From assembly GCA_019115605.1 (NCBI GenBank), contig DXDG01000027.1, positions 54,897-118,896 of the forward strand: 64,000 nucleotides of DNA, given 5' to 3'. The notes beneath the pieces were generated by a model that worked only from the letters and a program-made list of their open reading frames with translations, searched no databases and was not told the DNA's origin. The position numbers and the translations under genes are program-made. Shown here piece after piece: positions 36,418-46,202 of the stretch. Numbering within the stretch: the first letter of the stretch is position 1; each line of letters begins with the position of its first letter. The stretch is from Candidatus Alistipes faecigallinarum. Its GTDB lineage: Bacteria > Bacteroidota > Bacteroidia > Bacteroidales > Rikenellaceae.

Positions 36418-38229
36418 TTACTTCTCCTCCTCTTTCTTGGCGGCAGCCTCCATGGCGCTCTTCAGAGCAGCCAGGCCGGCGATGTCGCCGAGCGTCGTCT
36501 TCTCGACCGAAGCGTTGATCTTCTTCACGGTCGACTTCGTGGCGTCTGCGGCAGCACGCTTCTCGGCCTTCTCGGCAGCCACGGCCTCGCGACGCGCATC
36601 GTCGTAGGTGCGCAGGTGCGAAAGCGTGATGCGGCGGGAAGCCTTCGAGAACTCGATCACCTTGAAGTTGAGCTTGTCGCCCACCTTCGGCGTCGTGCCG
36701 TCCTCCTTGACGAGCTGGCGCGACGGGCAGAAGCCCTCGACATTCTCGCCCAGCGCTACGACGGCTCCCTTGTCGGTGAGCTCCGTAACCGTACCCTCGT
36801 GGATGCTGTCTACGGGGAACTGGGTCTCGAACGTATTCCAGGGATTCTCCTCAAGCTGCTTGTGGCCCAGCGAGAGGCGACGGTTCTCCTTGTCGATCTC
36901 GAGCACCACAACGTCGATGTCGGCACCTACCTGCGTGAACTCGCCCGGGTGCTTGATCTTCTTCGTCCAGCTCAGATCCGAGATGTGGATCAGGCCGTCG
37001 ATACCCTCCTCGATCTCCACGAAGACACCGAAGTTGGTGAAGTTGCGGACCTTGGCCTTGCACTTCGTGCCGACGGGGTACTTCACCTCGATATTCTCCC
37101 ACGGATCGGGCGTGAGCTGCTTGATGCCCAGCGACATCTTGCGCTCGTTGCGGTCGAGCGTCAGAATGACGGCCTCCACCTCGTCGCCGACCTTCAGGAA
37201 CTCCTGGGCCGAACGCAGGTGCTGGCTCCACGACATCTCCGAAACGTGGATCAGACCCTCGACACCCGGAGCGATCTCGACGAACGCACCGTAGTCGGCC
37301 ATGACAACCACGCGGCCCTTGACCTTGTCGCCGACCTTGAGGTTGGGATCCAGAGCCTCCCACGGATGCGGGGTAAGCTGCTTCAGACCCAGGGCGATAC
37401 GCTTCTTCTGATCGTCGAAGTCGAGAATCACGACGCGGATCTTCTCGTCGAGCTTGACGATCTCCTCGGGATGGTTCACGCGGCCCCACGAGAGGTCCGT
37501 GATGTGGATCAGACCGTCCACACCGCCCAGGTCGACGAATACGCCGTAGGAGGTGATGTTCTTGACCGTACCCTCGAGGATCTGGCCCTTCTCGAGTTTC
37601 GACATGATGATCTGCTTCTGAGCCTCGAGCTCGGCCTCGATCAGCGCCTTGTGCGACACGACCACGTTGCGGTACTCCTGGTTGATCTTGACAACCTTGA
37701 ACTCCATGGTCTTGTCCACATATACGTCGTAGTCACGGATGGGCTTCACGTCGATCTGCGAACCGGGGAGGAAGGCCTCGATGCCGAAGACATCGACGAT
37801 CATGCCGCCCTTCGTGCGGCACTTGATGTAACCCTTGATCACTTCGTCCTTCTCCAGGGCCTCATTGACGCGGTCCCACGACTTGAGCTGGCGTGCCTTC
37901 TTGTGCGAGAGGGCCAGCTGACCGTTCTTGTCCTCGGCCGACTCAACATAGACCTCGATCTTGTCTCCGACCTTCAGATCGGGGTTGTAGCGGAACTCCG
38001 AAACGGGAATCACGCCTTCGCTCTTGTAGCCGATGTTCACGAAAACCTCGCGCTTGGTGATGGCCGTAACGGTACCCTCGACCACTTCGCCCACGGCAAC
38101 GTTCGAGAGCGTCTTGTCATACGCCTCGGCGATCTGCTCCTTCGGCTGATCGTACACGCCCAGGTCGTTCTCAAAGGCGTTCCAGTCGAAATTCTCGTTT
38201 GCGACTACGTTCTTTACTTCATTTTCCAT
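36418..38229 (-). CDS. rpsA: 30S ribosomal protein S1
   Basis: mRNA-binding ribosomal protein built from S1/OB domains. The 603-residue protein starts with an acidic N-terminal region and has about six S1 motifs from residue 46 on, seen as repeats of GxxVEGTV-type starts and the LIHISDLSW / LIHVSEMSW cores. The C-terminal tail (about 545-603) is Ala/Lys/Glu-rich. It is a single-gene unit. Its leader contains a strong hairpin right at the predicted transcription start (see separate entry). Confidence 0.97.
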   Translation of the reverse strand: MENEVKNVVANENFDWNAFENDLGVYDQPKEQIAEAYDKTLSNVAVGEVVEGTVTAITKREVFVNIGYKSEGVIPVSEFRYNPDLKVGDKIEVYVESAEDKNGQLALSHKKARQLKSWDRVNEALEKDEVIKGYIKCRTKGGMIVDVFGIEAFLPGSQIDVKPIRDYDVYVDKTMEFKVVKINQEYRNVVVSHKALIEAELEAQKQIIMSKLEKGQILEGTVKNITSYGVFVDLGGVDGLIHITDLSWGRVNHPEEIVKLDEKIRVVILDFDDQKKRIALGLKQLTPHPWEALDPNLKVGDKVKGRVVVMADYGAFVEIAPGVEGLIHVSEMSWSQHLRSAQEFLKVGDEVEAVILTLDRNERKMSLGIKQLTPDPWENIEVKYPVGTKCKAKVRNFTNFGVFVEIEEGIDGLIHISDLSWTKKIKHPGEFTQVGADIDVVVLEIDKENRRLSLGHKQLEENPWNTFETQFPVDSIHEGTVTELTDKGAVVALGENVEGFCPSRQLVKEDGTTPKVGDKLNFKVIEFSKASRRITLSHLRTYDDARREAVAAEKAEKRAAADATKSTVKKINASVEKTTLGDIAGLAALKSAMEAAAKKEEEK

Positions 38230-38285
38230 TGTGGAAACTGTTTGCGATACAATCGCTCGTTAAATGGTTAATAATTAAATGTTTA

Positions 38286-38319
38286 CCCATCTATCACGCA
38301 CATCTTGCGCGTAGATGGG
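38286..38319 (-). promoter_or_regulatory. Hairpin at the 5' end of the rpsA leader
   Basis: Minus-strand RNA: CCCATCTA + CGCGCA, loop AGATG, then TGCGTG and TAGATGGG, a 14-bp stem with one bulged A. It starts within a few bases of the predicted transcription start and ends about 57 nt before the ATG. Possible role in autoregulation or 5'-end stability (inference). Confidence 0.6.
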
Positions 38320-38323
38320 AGTG

Positions 38324-38354
38324 CAAAGATAGCGTTTTTCCGCTGAAAATCAAA
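38324..38354 (-). promoter_or_regulatory. rpsA promoter (-33 TTTG, -7 TATCTTTG)
   Basis: On the minus strand TTTG is followed after 19 nt by TATCTTTG (38324-38331). Confidence 0.8.
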
Positions 38355-38415
38355 AATTTCAGCACTTTTTCACCCGCATCCTCCGGAAGAGGGAGAGCAT
38401 ACCGCCGCCACGCCG

Positions 38416-39858
38416 TCAGAGCCGCTCCGTCGCGGCACGGACAACCCGCTGCCGGGGGCGGTTGTCGGGCATGAGCGGATGTTGCGCATCGGTATCCTCC
38501 AGCTCCTCGAGCAGCGCATCGGCCACCCGCTCGCCGGTAACCGCCCCGTCCGAATACGACAGATCGCGGTAGTTGCGGAAGGCATAGTCGCTGATCGCCA
38601 CGCGGTAGGAGCGGCCCTCGCGCAGAGCCGGGAAGCGCACGTCAAACGCACGGTCCTCACCGTCGGTGATGATCTCGTAGGGTGTTGTCGAGACAAGGTC
38701 GATGCGGTGCCCCTCGCGGGTCGATTCGTTGTACTTGGCCACGATCATGCGGCGCATCTGGGAGGGGGTCATGCGCATCACGGCGATGTGCGAGTCGAAG
38801 GGTTCCAGGTCGTAGATGCGGGCCGTGCCGACACCGCCCGCCGCCAGGGAGTCGAGGCGCACGCCGCCGATGTGGTAGAAGCCCACCTGGGCATCCTCCT
38901 CGTCGGCCACCGCGGCGGCCATCCAGTTGGCCAGCCCCCACTTGTCGGCCGTGTGCCCCAGCACGCCTACGGGCCGGTTGAGCACCGGATCGGCGTAAAA
39001 GCGCTCCACCTCCGTGCGGAAGGCCTCATCGGGGGCATAGCCGTCGAGCGGCACGAGGCGGTACTCCACCGACACCACCCGCTTGCCGCGCAGGCGGATC
39101 ACCGTCGCCCCGACGTTGTGCAGGTCCTTGCCCGTCTGCGTGAGCAGCGTACCGTTCACCACCGTATCGCACACGACGTGCGTATGGCCGCCGATCACCA
39201 CGTCGAAGAGCTGTGTCTTCGCGAGCAGCTCCCTGTCGCGGTCGTCGCCCATGTGCGAGAGCAGCACCAGCACGTCGACCTCGGGACGCAGCGCTTCGGC
39301 GGCGCGCACCGCCTCTTGCTGCGGATCGGGAAATCTGACCCCGACAAACGAGGATTCGTTGCCAGCCGGATGCCCCGGGCCCTCGTAGTTGGTGATCGCC
39401 CCCACGAAGCCGACCTTCACGCCGCCTCGCTCGATGACCGCCGCGGGCGCCAGGTGCGGGAAGGTGCAGGTGTCGCTCATGGCGTTGGCGCAGACGACCT
39501 CGAAGTCCATGCTGTCGATCATCCGGCCCAGGTAGGCCTGGCCGTAGTCGAACTCATGGTTGCCGAGTGTCGCCGCATCGTAGCCCAGGCGGTTCATCAG
39601 CGTAATGACCGGTCTACCCGGCACGGCGCACTTGTCCACGTAGGCATTGCCCGTCCAGCGGTCGCCGGCATCGACCAGCAGGGCGTCGGGCAGCGTGTCG
39701 CGGCACGCCGCAACGGCGGCGGCCAGCTGCGGAAAGCGCTGGATCTTGGCGTGCATGTCGTTCGTGGAGAGCAGGACGAGCGTCCGCTCGCGGGGGGCGC
39801 AGGAGGCCGTGCAGGCGACAACGGCAAGCAGCGTCAGGGGGAGCCATCTTTTCATCAT
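38416..39858 (-). CDS. 5'-nucleotidase/UshA-family lipoprotein
   Basis: Predicted periplasmic nucleotide-hydrolysing enzyme. The 480-residue protein has a signal peptide with lipobox TASC (Cys20). The metallophosphoesterase domain (about 25-240) shows TNDMHAKI, DAGDRWTGN, GNHEFDYG, LSHMGDDRDRELL and GGHTHVVCDT. The C-terminal 5_nucleotid_C substrate domain (about 295-470) follows on the same chain. Its promoter at 39879-39886 is arranged back-to-back with the nucleoside-kinase gene. The start could also be the second Met (39855). Confidence 0.92.
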   Translation of the reverse strand: MMKRWLPLTLLAVVACTASCAPRERTLVLLSTNDMHAKIQRFPQLAAAVAACRDTLPDALLVDAGDRWTGNAYVDKCAVPGRPVITLMNRLGYDAATLGNHEFDYGQAYLGRMIDSMDFEVVCANAMSDTCTFPHLAPAAVIERGGVKVGFVGAITNYEGPGHPAGNESSFVGVRFPDPQQEAVRAAEALRPEVDVLVLLSHMGDDRDRELLAKTQLFDVVIGGHTHVVCDTVVNGTLLTQTGKDLHNVGATVIRLRGKRVVSVEYRLVPLDGYAPDEAFRTEVERFYADPVLNRPVGVLGHTADKWGLANWMAAAVADEEDAQVGFYHIGGVRLDSLAAGGVGTARIYDLEPFDSHIAVMRMTPSQMRRMIVAKYNESTREGHRIDLVSTTPYEIITDGEDRAFDVRFPALREGRSYRVAISDYAFRNYRDLSYSDGAVTGERVADALLEELEDTDAQHPLMPDNRPRQRVVRAATERL

Positions 39859-39878
39859 GGGTTCTCGAATTAAGTTGT

Positions 39879-39886
39879 CAAAGTTA
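39879..39886 (-). promoter_or_regulatory. -7 element TAACTTTG for the 5'-nucleotidase gene
   Basis: Perfect -7 box on the minus strand, 20 bp before the ATG. Confidence 0.7.
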
Positions 39887-39897
39887 CAAATTATTTC

Positions 39898-39905
39898 TAC
39901 CTTTA
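39898..39905 (+). promoter_or_regulatory. -7-like element TACCTTTA for the nucleoside kinase gene
   Basis: One mismatch (final G to A) from TAnnTTTG, 27 bp before the ATG at 39933. Confidence 0.45.
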
Positions 39906-39932
39906 CCCTGCATTAAGCGCAAAAAACACCTT

Positions 39933-41603
39933 ATGACCGATCCGATCCGCATCATCTGTGAGAACCTCGGCGGCGAGCTGGAGGTCCCGATGGGCACCAC
40001 CCTGCTCCAGATCGCCGGGCAGATCACCCCGGGGCCCCGGCCGTTCCTGGCCGCCCTGGTGAACAACCGGCTCAAGGAGCTCAACTACAAGATATACACC
40101 CCCGTTACGATCCGCTTCGTGGACATCACCTCCTTCGAAGGCATCCGCGTCTACCAGCGCACCTCGTGGTTCCTGCTGCAGAAGGCCGTGCGCGACCTCT
40201 ATCCGGGACGCACGCTCCACATCCGCCACTCGATGGGCCAGAACGGCTTCTACTGCGAGATCGACGGCATCGAGGCCTTCACGAAGGAGCAGACCGAGAC
40301 CCTGAAACGGCACATGCGGGAGCTGGTCGATGAAGACCTTCCGATCCGCCGCACAAAGGCCCTTACGAGCGAGGTCCGCGCCCGCTACGCCGAAGAGGGT
40401 TTCACCGACAAGATCGCCCTGCTCGACTCCCGGCCGCGCCTCTACAGCGACCTCTACACGCTCGGCGACACGGCCGGATATTTCTACGGCTCGCTGGCCC
40501 CCTCGACGGGCTATATCCGCCATTTCGACCTGGAGCCCTATTACAACGGCTTCTACCTTGCCCTGCCGCTGCGCACCGACCCCGACCGGATCGTCCGCAC
40601 GGTCCATCAGGAGAAGATGTTCGGCATCTTCCGCGAATACCAGTCGTGGGTCCGCATCATGGGGGTTCCGACCGTCGGCGACGTCAATGCGAAGGTCCTC
40701 GCCGGGGATGCCGGCGGCATGATCAAGCTCGCCGAGGCCTTCCACGAACGCAAGTTCGCCGAGGTGGCCGACGCCATCCTCCAGGCCAACCTCTCGCGCG
40801 GCACGCGCATGGTGCTGATCTCGGGCCCCTCGTCGAGCGGCAAGACCACCTCGGCCAAACGGCTGGGCATCCAGCTCGGCGTATTGGGACTCAACCCCGT
40901 GCTCATCTCTCTGGACGACTACTTCGTCGATCGCGAAAAGACCCCGAAGGATGCCAACGGCGAATACGACTACGAGGCGCTCGAAGCCATCGATCTGGAG
41001 CTCTTCAACGACCACCTCGGACGGCTGATGAAGGGCGAGAGCGTCGATATTCCCCGTTACGACTTCATTACCGGACGCCGCACCTGGCACAACGCCCCGC
41101 TGACGCTCGACGCCCGGTCGATCCTCATCATCGAGGGCATCCACGGCCTCAATCCGCGCCTGACGCCCGCCATCCCCGAGGAGCAGAAGTTCCGCATCTA
41201 CATCTCGTGCTTCACCTCCGTGGCGATGGACAACCTCTCGCGCATCGCCACCACGGACAACCGTCTGCTGCGCCGCCTCACGCGCGACTATACGCAGCGG
41301 GGCGCCGATGCACAGGCAACGCTCTCGCGCTGGGCCTCCGTGCGCCGCGGCGAGGAGAAGCATATCTTCCCCTATCAGGAGCGCGCCGACGTGATGCTCA
41401 ACTCGTCGCTCTTCTACGAGATCCCCGTGCTGCGGCCCTTCGCCGAGAAGATCCTCCGCGAGGTGCCCGACACGGTGCCCGAATTCAACGAGGCGCGCCG
41501 CATCCTGAAGTTCCTCGACAACTTCACTCCGATTCCGCCCGACGAGGTCCCGCCGACGTCGATCCTTCGCGAATTCATCGGCGGCAGCTCGTTCAAATAC
41601 TGA
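39933..41603 (+). CDS. TGS/ThrRS-like domain fused to uridine-kinase-like nucleoside kinase
   Basis: A 556-residue fusion. The N-terminal part (about 1-60) is a TGS-like domain, followed by a region resembling the ThrRS second additional domain (HSMGQNGFYCEID, about 95-190). The C-terminal half is a P-loop kinase of the phosphoribulokinase/uridine kinase family: Walker A GPSSSGKTT (Gly298-Lys304), LDDYFVDREKTP, DYDFITG-type substrate loop (RYDFITGRRTW) and IIEGIHGLNP. It probably phosphorylates a nucleoside, uridine being the closest guess. The fused architecture is seen widely in Bacteroidota and Firmicutes, as far as I recall. A sulfatase gene follows 21 bp later. Confidence 0.92.
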   Translation: MTDPIRIICENLGGELEVPMGTTLLQIAGQITPGPRPFLAALVNNRLKELNYKIYTPVTIRFVDITSFEGIRVYQRTSWFLLQKAVRDLYPGRTLHIRHSMGQNGFYCEIDGIEAFTKEQTETLKRHMRELVDEDLPIRRTKALTSEVRARYAEEGFTDKIALLDSRPRLYSDLYTLGDTAGYFYGSLAPSTGYIRHFDLEPYYNGFYLALPLRTDPDRIVRTVHQEKMFGIFREYQSWVRIMGVPTVGDVNAKVLAGDAGGMIKLAEAFHERKFAEVADAILQANLSRGTRMVLISGPSSSGKTTSAKRLGIQLGVLGLNPVLISLDDYFVDREKTPKDANGEYDYEALEAIDLELFNDHLGRLMKGESVDIPRYDFITGRRTWHNAPLTLDARSILIIEGIHGLNPRLTPAIPEEQKFRIYISCFTSVAMDNLSRIATTDNRLLRRLTRDYTQRGADAQATLSRWASVRRGEEKHIFPYQERADVMLNSSLFYEIPVLRPFAEKILREVPDTVPEFNEARRILKFLDNFTPIPPDEVPPTSILREFIGGSSFKY

Positions 41604-41624
41604 CCCGGACCCGACACCCCGACC

Positions 41625-43229
41625 ATGAAACCGCCCCGCATTCTCGCCCTGGCCGCCGCGCTGCCCCTCGCCGCGCCGGGATCGGCACGGACACCGCAGC
41701 AGCCGGCCGCGGCTGCCGACACCCTGCCGCATCCGAACATCCTCCTCTTTCTGGTCGATGACATGGGCTGGCAGGACACCTCCGTACCCTTTTACGAGAC
41801 CCGGACGCCGCTCAACGACCGCTACCGCACCCCCAACATGGAGCGGCTGGCCGCGCTGGGCGTGCGTTTCACGCAGGCCTACGCCTGCGCCGTTTCGTCG
41901 CCCTCGCGCTGCAGTCTGCTCTCGGGCATGAACGCCGCACGCCACCGCGTCACCAACTGGACGCTCGACTACGGGCGGCCGACCGACGACCCGAGCGACG
42001 TACTGCTCCTTCCGGAGTGGAACTGCAACGGCATCCAGCCCGACACGGTAACCTCGGCGCACAACACCCGTTGCGCCACCCCCGTAACGACGCTCCCGCA
42101 GCTGCTGCGCACACACGGATACTGGACGATTCACTGCGGCAAGGCGCATTTCGGCGCCAAGACCACCCCGGGGGCCGATCCCCGGGCGATGGGCTTCGAC
42201 GTCAACATTGCCGGCGGAGCGAACGGCGCTCCCGGAAGCTACCTCGCCGAGCGCCATTTCGGAGAGGGATCGCCGCAGGAGGTGCGGGGGCTGGAGAAAT
42301 ACTACGACACGGACCTCTTTCTGACCGAGGTGCTGACCCGCGAGGCGATCGAGGCGCTCCGGGAGCCCATCGCCCGCCGCCAGCCCTTCTTCCTCTACAT
42401 GGCCCACTATGCGGTGCATGTTCCCTACGAGGAGGACAAGCGCTTCACGGCCTCCTACCGGGGCAGTTACGACGCGCAGCTGGGCGCCACGCTCAACGAA
42501 AACGAGGTGCGCTACGCCGCACTGGTCGAGGGGATGGACCGCAGCCTGGGCGACCTGCTCGACTTTCTCGAAGCATCGCCCGAAACGGCCCGCAACACGA
42601 TTATCCTCTTCATGTCGGACAACGGCGGGCAGGGACTCAACAACGCCCGCCAGGGGGTTGAGAACCGCGATCAGAACTACCCGGCCCGCGCCGGAAAGGG
42701 TTCGGCCTTCCTCGGCGGCGTGCGCGAACCGATGCTTGTCGTCTGGCCCGGCGTGGTGCAGGGCGGCACGACGTGCGAGCAGCGGGTGATGATCGAGGAC
42801 TTCTTCCCGACGATTCTCGAAATGGCGGGGGTCGAAGCCTACCAAACGCGGCAGAGGGTCGACGGCGAGAGCTTCGTCCGCGCCCTGCGCAACCCCTCGG
42901 CACTCCGCGAGCGGCCGATCGTCTGGCACTTCCCGAATCTGTGGGGCGAGACGCAGGATCACGAAGAGGGCTACGGCGCCTACTCGGCCTACATGGAGGG
43001 GGACTACCACCTGATCTACACCTGGCAGACCGGGCAGCTGCGTCTCTACGACATCCGCCGCGACATCGGCGAGCAGCACGACCTGGCGGCGGCGGAGCCC
43101 GCGCGGGTGCGCCGCATGGCCCGCCGCCTTTCGGAGCGGCTGCGCGAAGCCGGGGCCCAGCGACCCGCGTTCCGCGCCACGAGACTCCCCTGCCCGTGGC
43201 CCGACGAGACGGCCGCGGCCGACCGATAA
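41625..43229 (+). CDS. Secreted sulfatase, serine-type
   Basis: A 534-residue enzyme of the alkaline-phosphatase-like sulfatase family with an N-terminal signal sequence. The metal ligands Asp44-Asp45 (FLVDDMGW) and the activation motif Ser90-Ser-Pro-Ser-Arg94 (SSPSRCSLLSG) are clear. Ser at the key position means maturation to formylglycine needs a radical-SAM anSME enzyme, not FGE; no anSME gene is in this window. DNGG and the late HFPNLWG stretch also fit the family. It probably removes sulfate from host mucin or glycosaminoglycans (inference). Confidence 0.94.
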   Translation: MKPPRILALAAALPLAAPGSARTPQQPAAAADTLPHPNILLFLVDDMGWQDTSVPFYETRTPLNDRYRTPNMERLAALGVRFTQAYACAVSSPSRCSLLSGMNAARHRVTNWTLDYGRPTDDPSDVLLLPEWNCNGIQPDTVTSAHNTRCATPVTTLPQLLRTHGYWTIHCGKAHFGAKTTPGADPRAMGFDVNIAGGANGAPGSYLAERHFGEGSPQEVRGLEKYYDTDLFLTEVLTREAIEALREPIARRQPFFLYMAHYAVHVPYEEDKRFTASYRGSYDAQLGATLNENEVRYAALVEGMDRSLGDLLDFLEASPETARNTIILFMSDNGGQGLNNARQGVENRDQNYPARAGKGSAFLGGVREPMLVVWPGVVQGGTTCEQRVMIEDFFPTILEMAGVEAYQTRQRVDGESFVRALRNPSALRERPIVWHFPNLWGETQDHEEGYGAYSAYMEGDYHLIYTWQTGQLRLYDIRRDIGEQHDLAAAEPARVRRMARRLSERLREAGAQRPAFRATRLPCPWPDETAAADR

Positions 43230-43265
43230 ACCATGAAGCATACAGACAGTTAAACCCAAGAATAT

Positions 43266-46097
43266 ATGTTCGACAAATTTTCCGAACGCCACATCGGCGT
43301 CAGCAACCCCGCCGAGCTGCAGACCATGCTCGACGTGATCGGGGTCAAAACGGTCGAGGAGCTGATCTCGCAGGTCATTCCCCAGTCGATCCGCCTCAAG
43401 AAGCCGCTGGCTCTCCCCGAAAAGGGGATGAGCGAGTACGAATTTGCCGCCCACATCCGGCAGATCGCCTCGCACAACCGCATCTTCCGCTCGTTCATCG
43501 GCATGGGCTACTACCCCTGCGCCGTGCCGGCCGCCGTGGCGCGCAACGTCTTCGAGAATCCCGCGTGGTACACCTCCTACACGCCCTATCAGGCCGAGAT
43601 CTCGCAGGGACGTCTTGAGGCGCTGCTCAACTTCCAGACGGCCGTGATCTCGCTCACGGGCATGGAGATCGGCAACTGCTCGCTGCTCGACGAGGGTACG
43701 GCGGCCGCCGAGGCGATGCTCATGATGTACGCGCTGCGCTCGCGCGAGGCCGTCAAGGAGGGCCGCAACCAGCTCTTCGTGGACCGCAACCTCTTCCCGC
43801 AGACGCTCGACGTGCTGCTCACGCGCAGCGAGCCCTTCGGCATCGAGCTCATCATCGACGAATACGACGAATACGAATTCACGGGCAAGGAGTTCGGCGC
43901 CATCGTCCAGTACCCGGCCGCCGACGGCGCGGTGCGCGACTACGCCGACTTCACCGCCGCGGCACACGCCCGGGGCGCCCTCGTTACGGCCGTCTGCGAC
44001 CTGCTGTCGCTGGCCCTGCTCAAGGCACCGGGCGAGTGGGGCGCCGACATCGCCGTGGGCTCCACGCAGCGCCTGGGCATCCCGATGGGCTTCGGAGGCC
44101 CCGCAGCGGGTTACATGACCACGCGCGAAGCCTTCAAGCGCAACATGCCGGGCCGCATCATCGGCGTCTCGGTCGACCGGCTGGGCAACCGCGCCCTGCG
44201 CATGGCCCTCCAGATGCGCGAGCAGCACATCAAGCGCGAGCGCGCCACCTCGAACATCTGCACCGCCTCGGCCCTGATGGCCTCGATGACGGGCTTCTAC
44301 TGCGTCTACAACGGCCCCGAGGGGCTGCTGCGCGCCGCACGCACGGCCCACCGCGCCGCCGTGACGGTGGCCCGCGCCCTGGAGGCGATGGACTACAGGC
44401 TTACCGCGCAGAACTTCTTCGACACGCTCGAGGTCGAGGCCGAAGCCGCCGTTGTGCAGTCGCTGGCCCTCGACGAGGGGATCAACTTCTACTACCCCTC
44501 GGAAGGCTCGGTGCGCCTGTCGTTCGACGAGGTTACGACCCCCGCGGAGATCGAGACCGTCATCGGCATCTTCAGCGCCGCGAAGGGCCGCAAGGCCAAG
44601 GCCGTGAAGGCCGCCGAGGAGGACACGATCCCCGCCGCGCTGCGCCGCCGCTCGGCCTTCCTCACCGAGCCGGTCTTCAACCGCTACCGCTCGGAGAGCG
44701 CCCTGATGCGCTACATCAAGGCCCTCGAGCTGCGCGACATCTCGCTGGCCAACTCGATGATCTCGCTCGGCTCGTGCACGATGAAGCTCAACGCCGCGGC
44801 GCTCATGCAGCCGCTCTCGCTGGCCGAGTTCCAGATGATGCACCCCTTCGCCCCCGCCGACCAGACGGAGGGCTACCGCGAGCTGATCACGGAGCTCGAA
44901 AAGGACCTCGCGACGATCACCGGACTGGCCGCCTGCTCGCTCCAGCCCAACTCGGGCGCCGCGGGCGAGTATTCGGGTCTGATGGTGATCCGCGCCTACC
45001 ACCAGAGCCGCGGCCAGGGTTACCGCAACGTGGTGCTGATCCCCGCCTCGGCCCACGGCACGAACCCCGCGTCGGCCGCCATGGCCGGCATGAAGATCGT
45101 AACGGTGGCCTGCGACGCAAACGGCAACATCGACGTCGCAGATCTCGAAACGAAGGCCAAGGAGCACGCCTCGGAGCTGTGCGGACTGATGGTAACCTAC
45201 CCCTCGACGCACGGCGTCTTCGAGAGCCGCATCCGCGAGATCGTCGATGCCGTGCACGACGCCGGCGGACAGGTCTACATGGACGGCGCGAACATGAACG
45301 CCCAGGTGGGCCTGACCAACCCGGGATACATCGGCGCCGACGTCTGCCACCTGAACCTCCACAAGACCTTCGCCATGCCGCACGGAGGCGGCGGCCCGGG
45401 TGTCGGCCCGATCTGCGTCGCCGAGCACCTCAAGGCCTTCCTCCCGACGCACCCGATCGTTCCAACGGGCGGCGAAGAGGGCATCACGGCCGTCGCATCG
45501 GCACCCTGGGGTTCGGCCCTGCTGCTTCCGATCACCTACGGATACATCAAGATGCTCGGCGAGGAGGGGCTGCGCCACGCCACCGAGATGGCCATCGTCA
45601 ATGCCAACTACATGTCGTCGGCCCTCAAGTCGGAGTACCGCACCTACTACACGGGTGAGACGGGCCGCGTGGGCCATGAGATGATCCTCGACCTGACGCA
45701 CTTCAAGAAGGAGTACAACATCGACTGCGGCGACATCGCCCACCGTCTGATGGACTACGGCTTCCACGCCCCGACGCTCTCGTTCCCCGTGCACGAGACG
45801 CTGATGGTCGAGCCCACGGAGTCCGAGCCCAAGGAGGAGATGGACCGCTTCATCGAGGCGCTCGTCAGCATCAAGCGCGAGTGCGAGGCCGCGGCGGCCG
45901 CCGGACAGAGCGAGAACGTCGTAACGAACGCCCCGCATACGGCCGTCGAGCTGGCGGGCGAGTGGCCGCACGCCTACACGCGCATGCAGGCCGCCTTCCC
46001 GCTCGAATGGGTGCGCCACGCCAAGTTCTTCCCCTACGTCTCGAAGATCGACAACGGCTACGGAGACCGCAACCTCTGCTGCCGCAACGACGCATAG
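43266..46097 (+). CDS. gcvP: Glycine dehydrogenase (decarboxylating), fused P protein
   Basis: PLP enzyme of the glycine cleavage system that decarboxylates glycine and loads the aminomethyl group onto GcvH. The 943-residue chain carries both halves found as separate subunits in many bacteria. The N-terminal half begins FSERHIGVSNPAE and has MGYYPC and NPAWYTSYTPYQAEISQGRLE. In the C-terminal half the PLP lysine is Lys700 in NLHKTFAMPHGGGGPG. gcvT is not in the window and gcvH is at 5.1 kb. The 36-bp gap after the sulfatase shows no clear promoter. Confidence 0.98.
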   Translation: MFDKFSERHIGVSNPAELQTMLDVIGVKTVEELISQVIPQSIRLKKPLALPEKGMSEYEFAAHIRQIASHNRIFRSFIGMGYYPCAVPAAVARNVFENPAWYTSYTPYQAEISQGRLEALLNFQTAVISLTGMEIGNCSLLDEGTAAAEAMLMMYALRSREAVKEGRNQLFVDRNLFPQTLDVLLTRSEPFGIELIIDEYDEYEFTGKEFGAIVQYPAADGAVRDYADFTAAAHARGALVTAVCDLLSLALLKAPGEWGADIAVGSTQRLGIPMGFGGPAAGYMTTREAFKRNMPGRIIGVSVDRLGNRALRMALQMREQHIKRERATSNICTASALMASMTGFYCVYNGPEGLLRAARTAHRAAVTVARALEAMDYRLTAQNFFDTLEVEAEAAVVQSLALDEGINFYYPSEGSVRLSFDEVTTPAEIETVIGIFSAAKGRKAKAVKAAEEDTIPAALRRRSAFLTEPVFNRYRSESALMRYIKALELRDISLANSMISLGSCTMKLNAAALMQPLSLAEFQMMHPFAPADQTEGYRELITELEKDLATITGLAACSLQPNSGAAGEYSGLMVIRAYHQSRGQGYRNVVLIPASAHGTNPASAAMAGMKIVTVACDANGNIDVADLETKAKEHASELCGLMVTYPSTHGVFESRIREIVDAVHDAGGQVYMDGANMNAQVGLTNPGYIGADVCHLNLHKTFAMPHGGGGPGVGPICVAEHLKAFLPTHPIVPTGGEEGITAVASAPWGSALLLPITYGYIKMLGEEGLRHATEMAIVNANYMSSALKSEYRTYYTGETGRVGHEMILDLTHFKKEYNIDCGDIAHRLMDYGFHAPTLSFPVHETLMVEPTESEPKEEMDRFIEALVSIKRECEAAAAAGQSENVVTNAPHTAVELAGEWPHAYTRMQAAFPLEWVRHAKFFPYVSKIDNGYGDRNLCCRNDA

Positions 46098-46112
46098 CGC
46101 CCGCCCGAACGG

Positions 46113-46150
46113 AAAATGCCGGTGCGAAGAGCGCTTCGCCCGGCATTTTT
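46113..46150 (+). terminator. Terminator after gcvP
   Basis: Long stem (TGCCGG + GCGAAG with partners, one bulged T), AGCG loop, T5 tail; A-run on the left as well. Confidence 0.85.
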
Positions 46151-46170
46151 CCCCGCAGCGGGGCACGGGA

Positions 46171-46202
46171 TTTGACAATCCCGAAAATATGTCGTACATT
46201 TG
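46171..46202 (+). promoter_or_regulatory. slyD-like gene promoter (-33 TTTG, -7 TACATTTG)
   Basis: TTTG at 46171-46174 and TACATTTG at 46195-46202, spacing 20 nt. Confidence 0.8.

Noticed and set aside
43230..43265. Possible glycine riboswitch upstream of gcvP (and of gcvH at 5031-5137).
   Set aside because: The gcvP gap is only 36 bp and the gcvH leader is about 25 nt; neither can hold the element.
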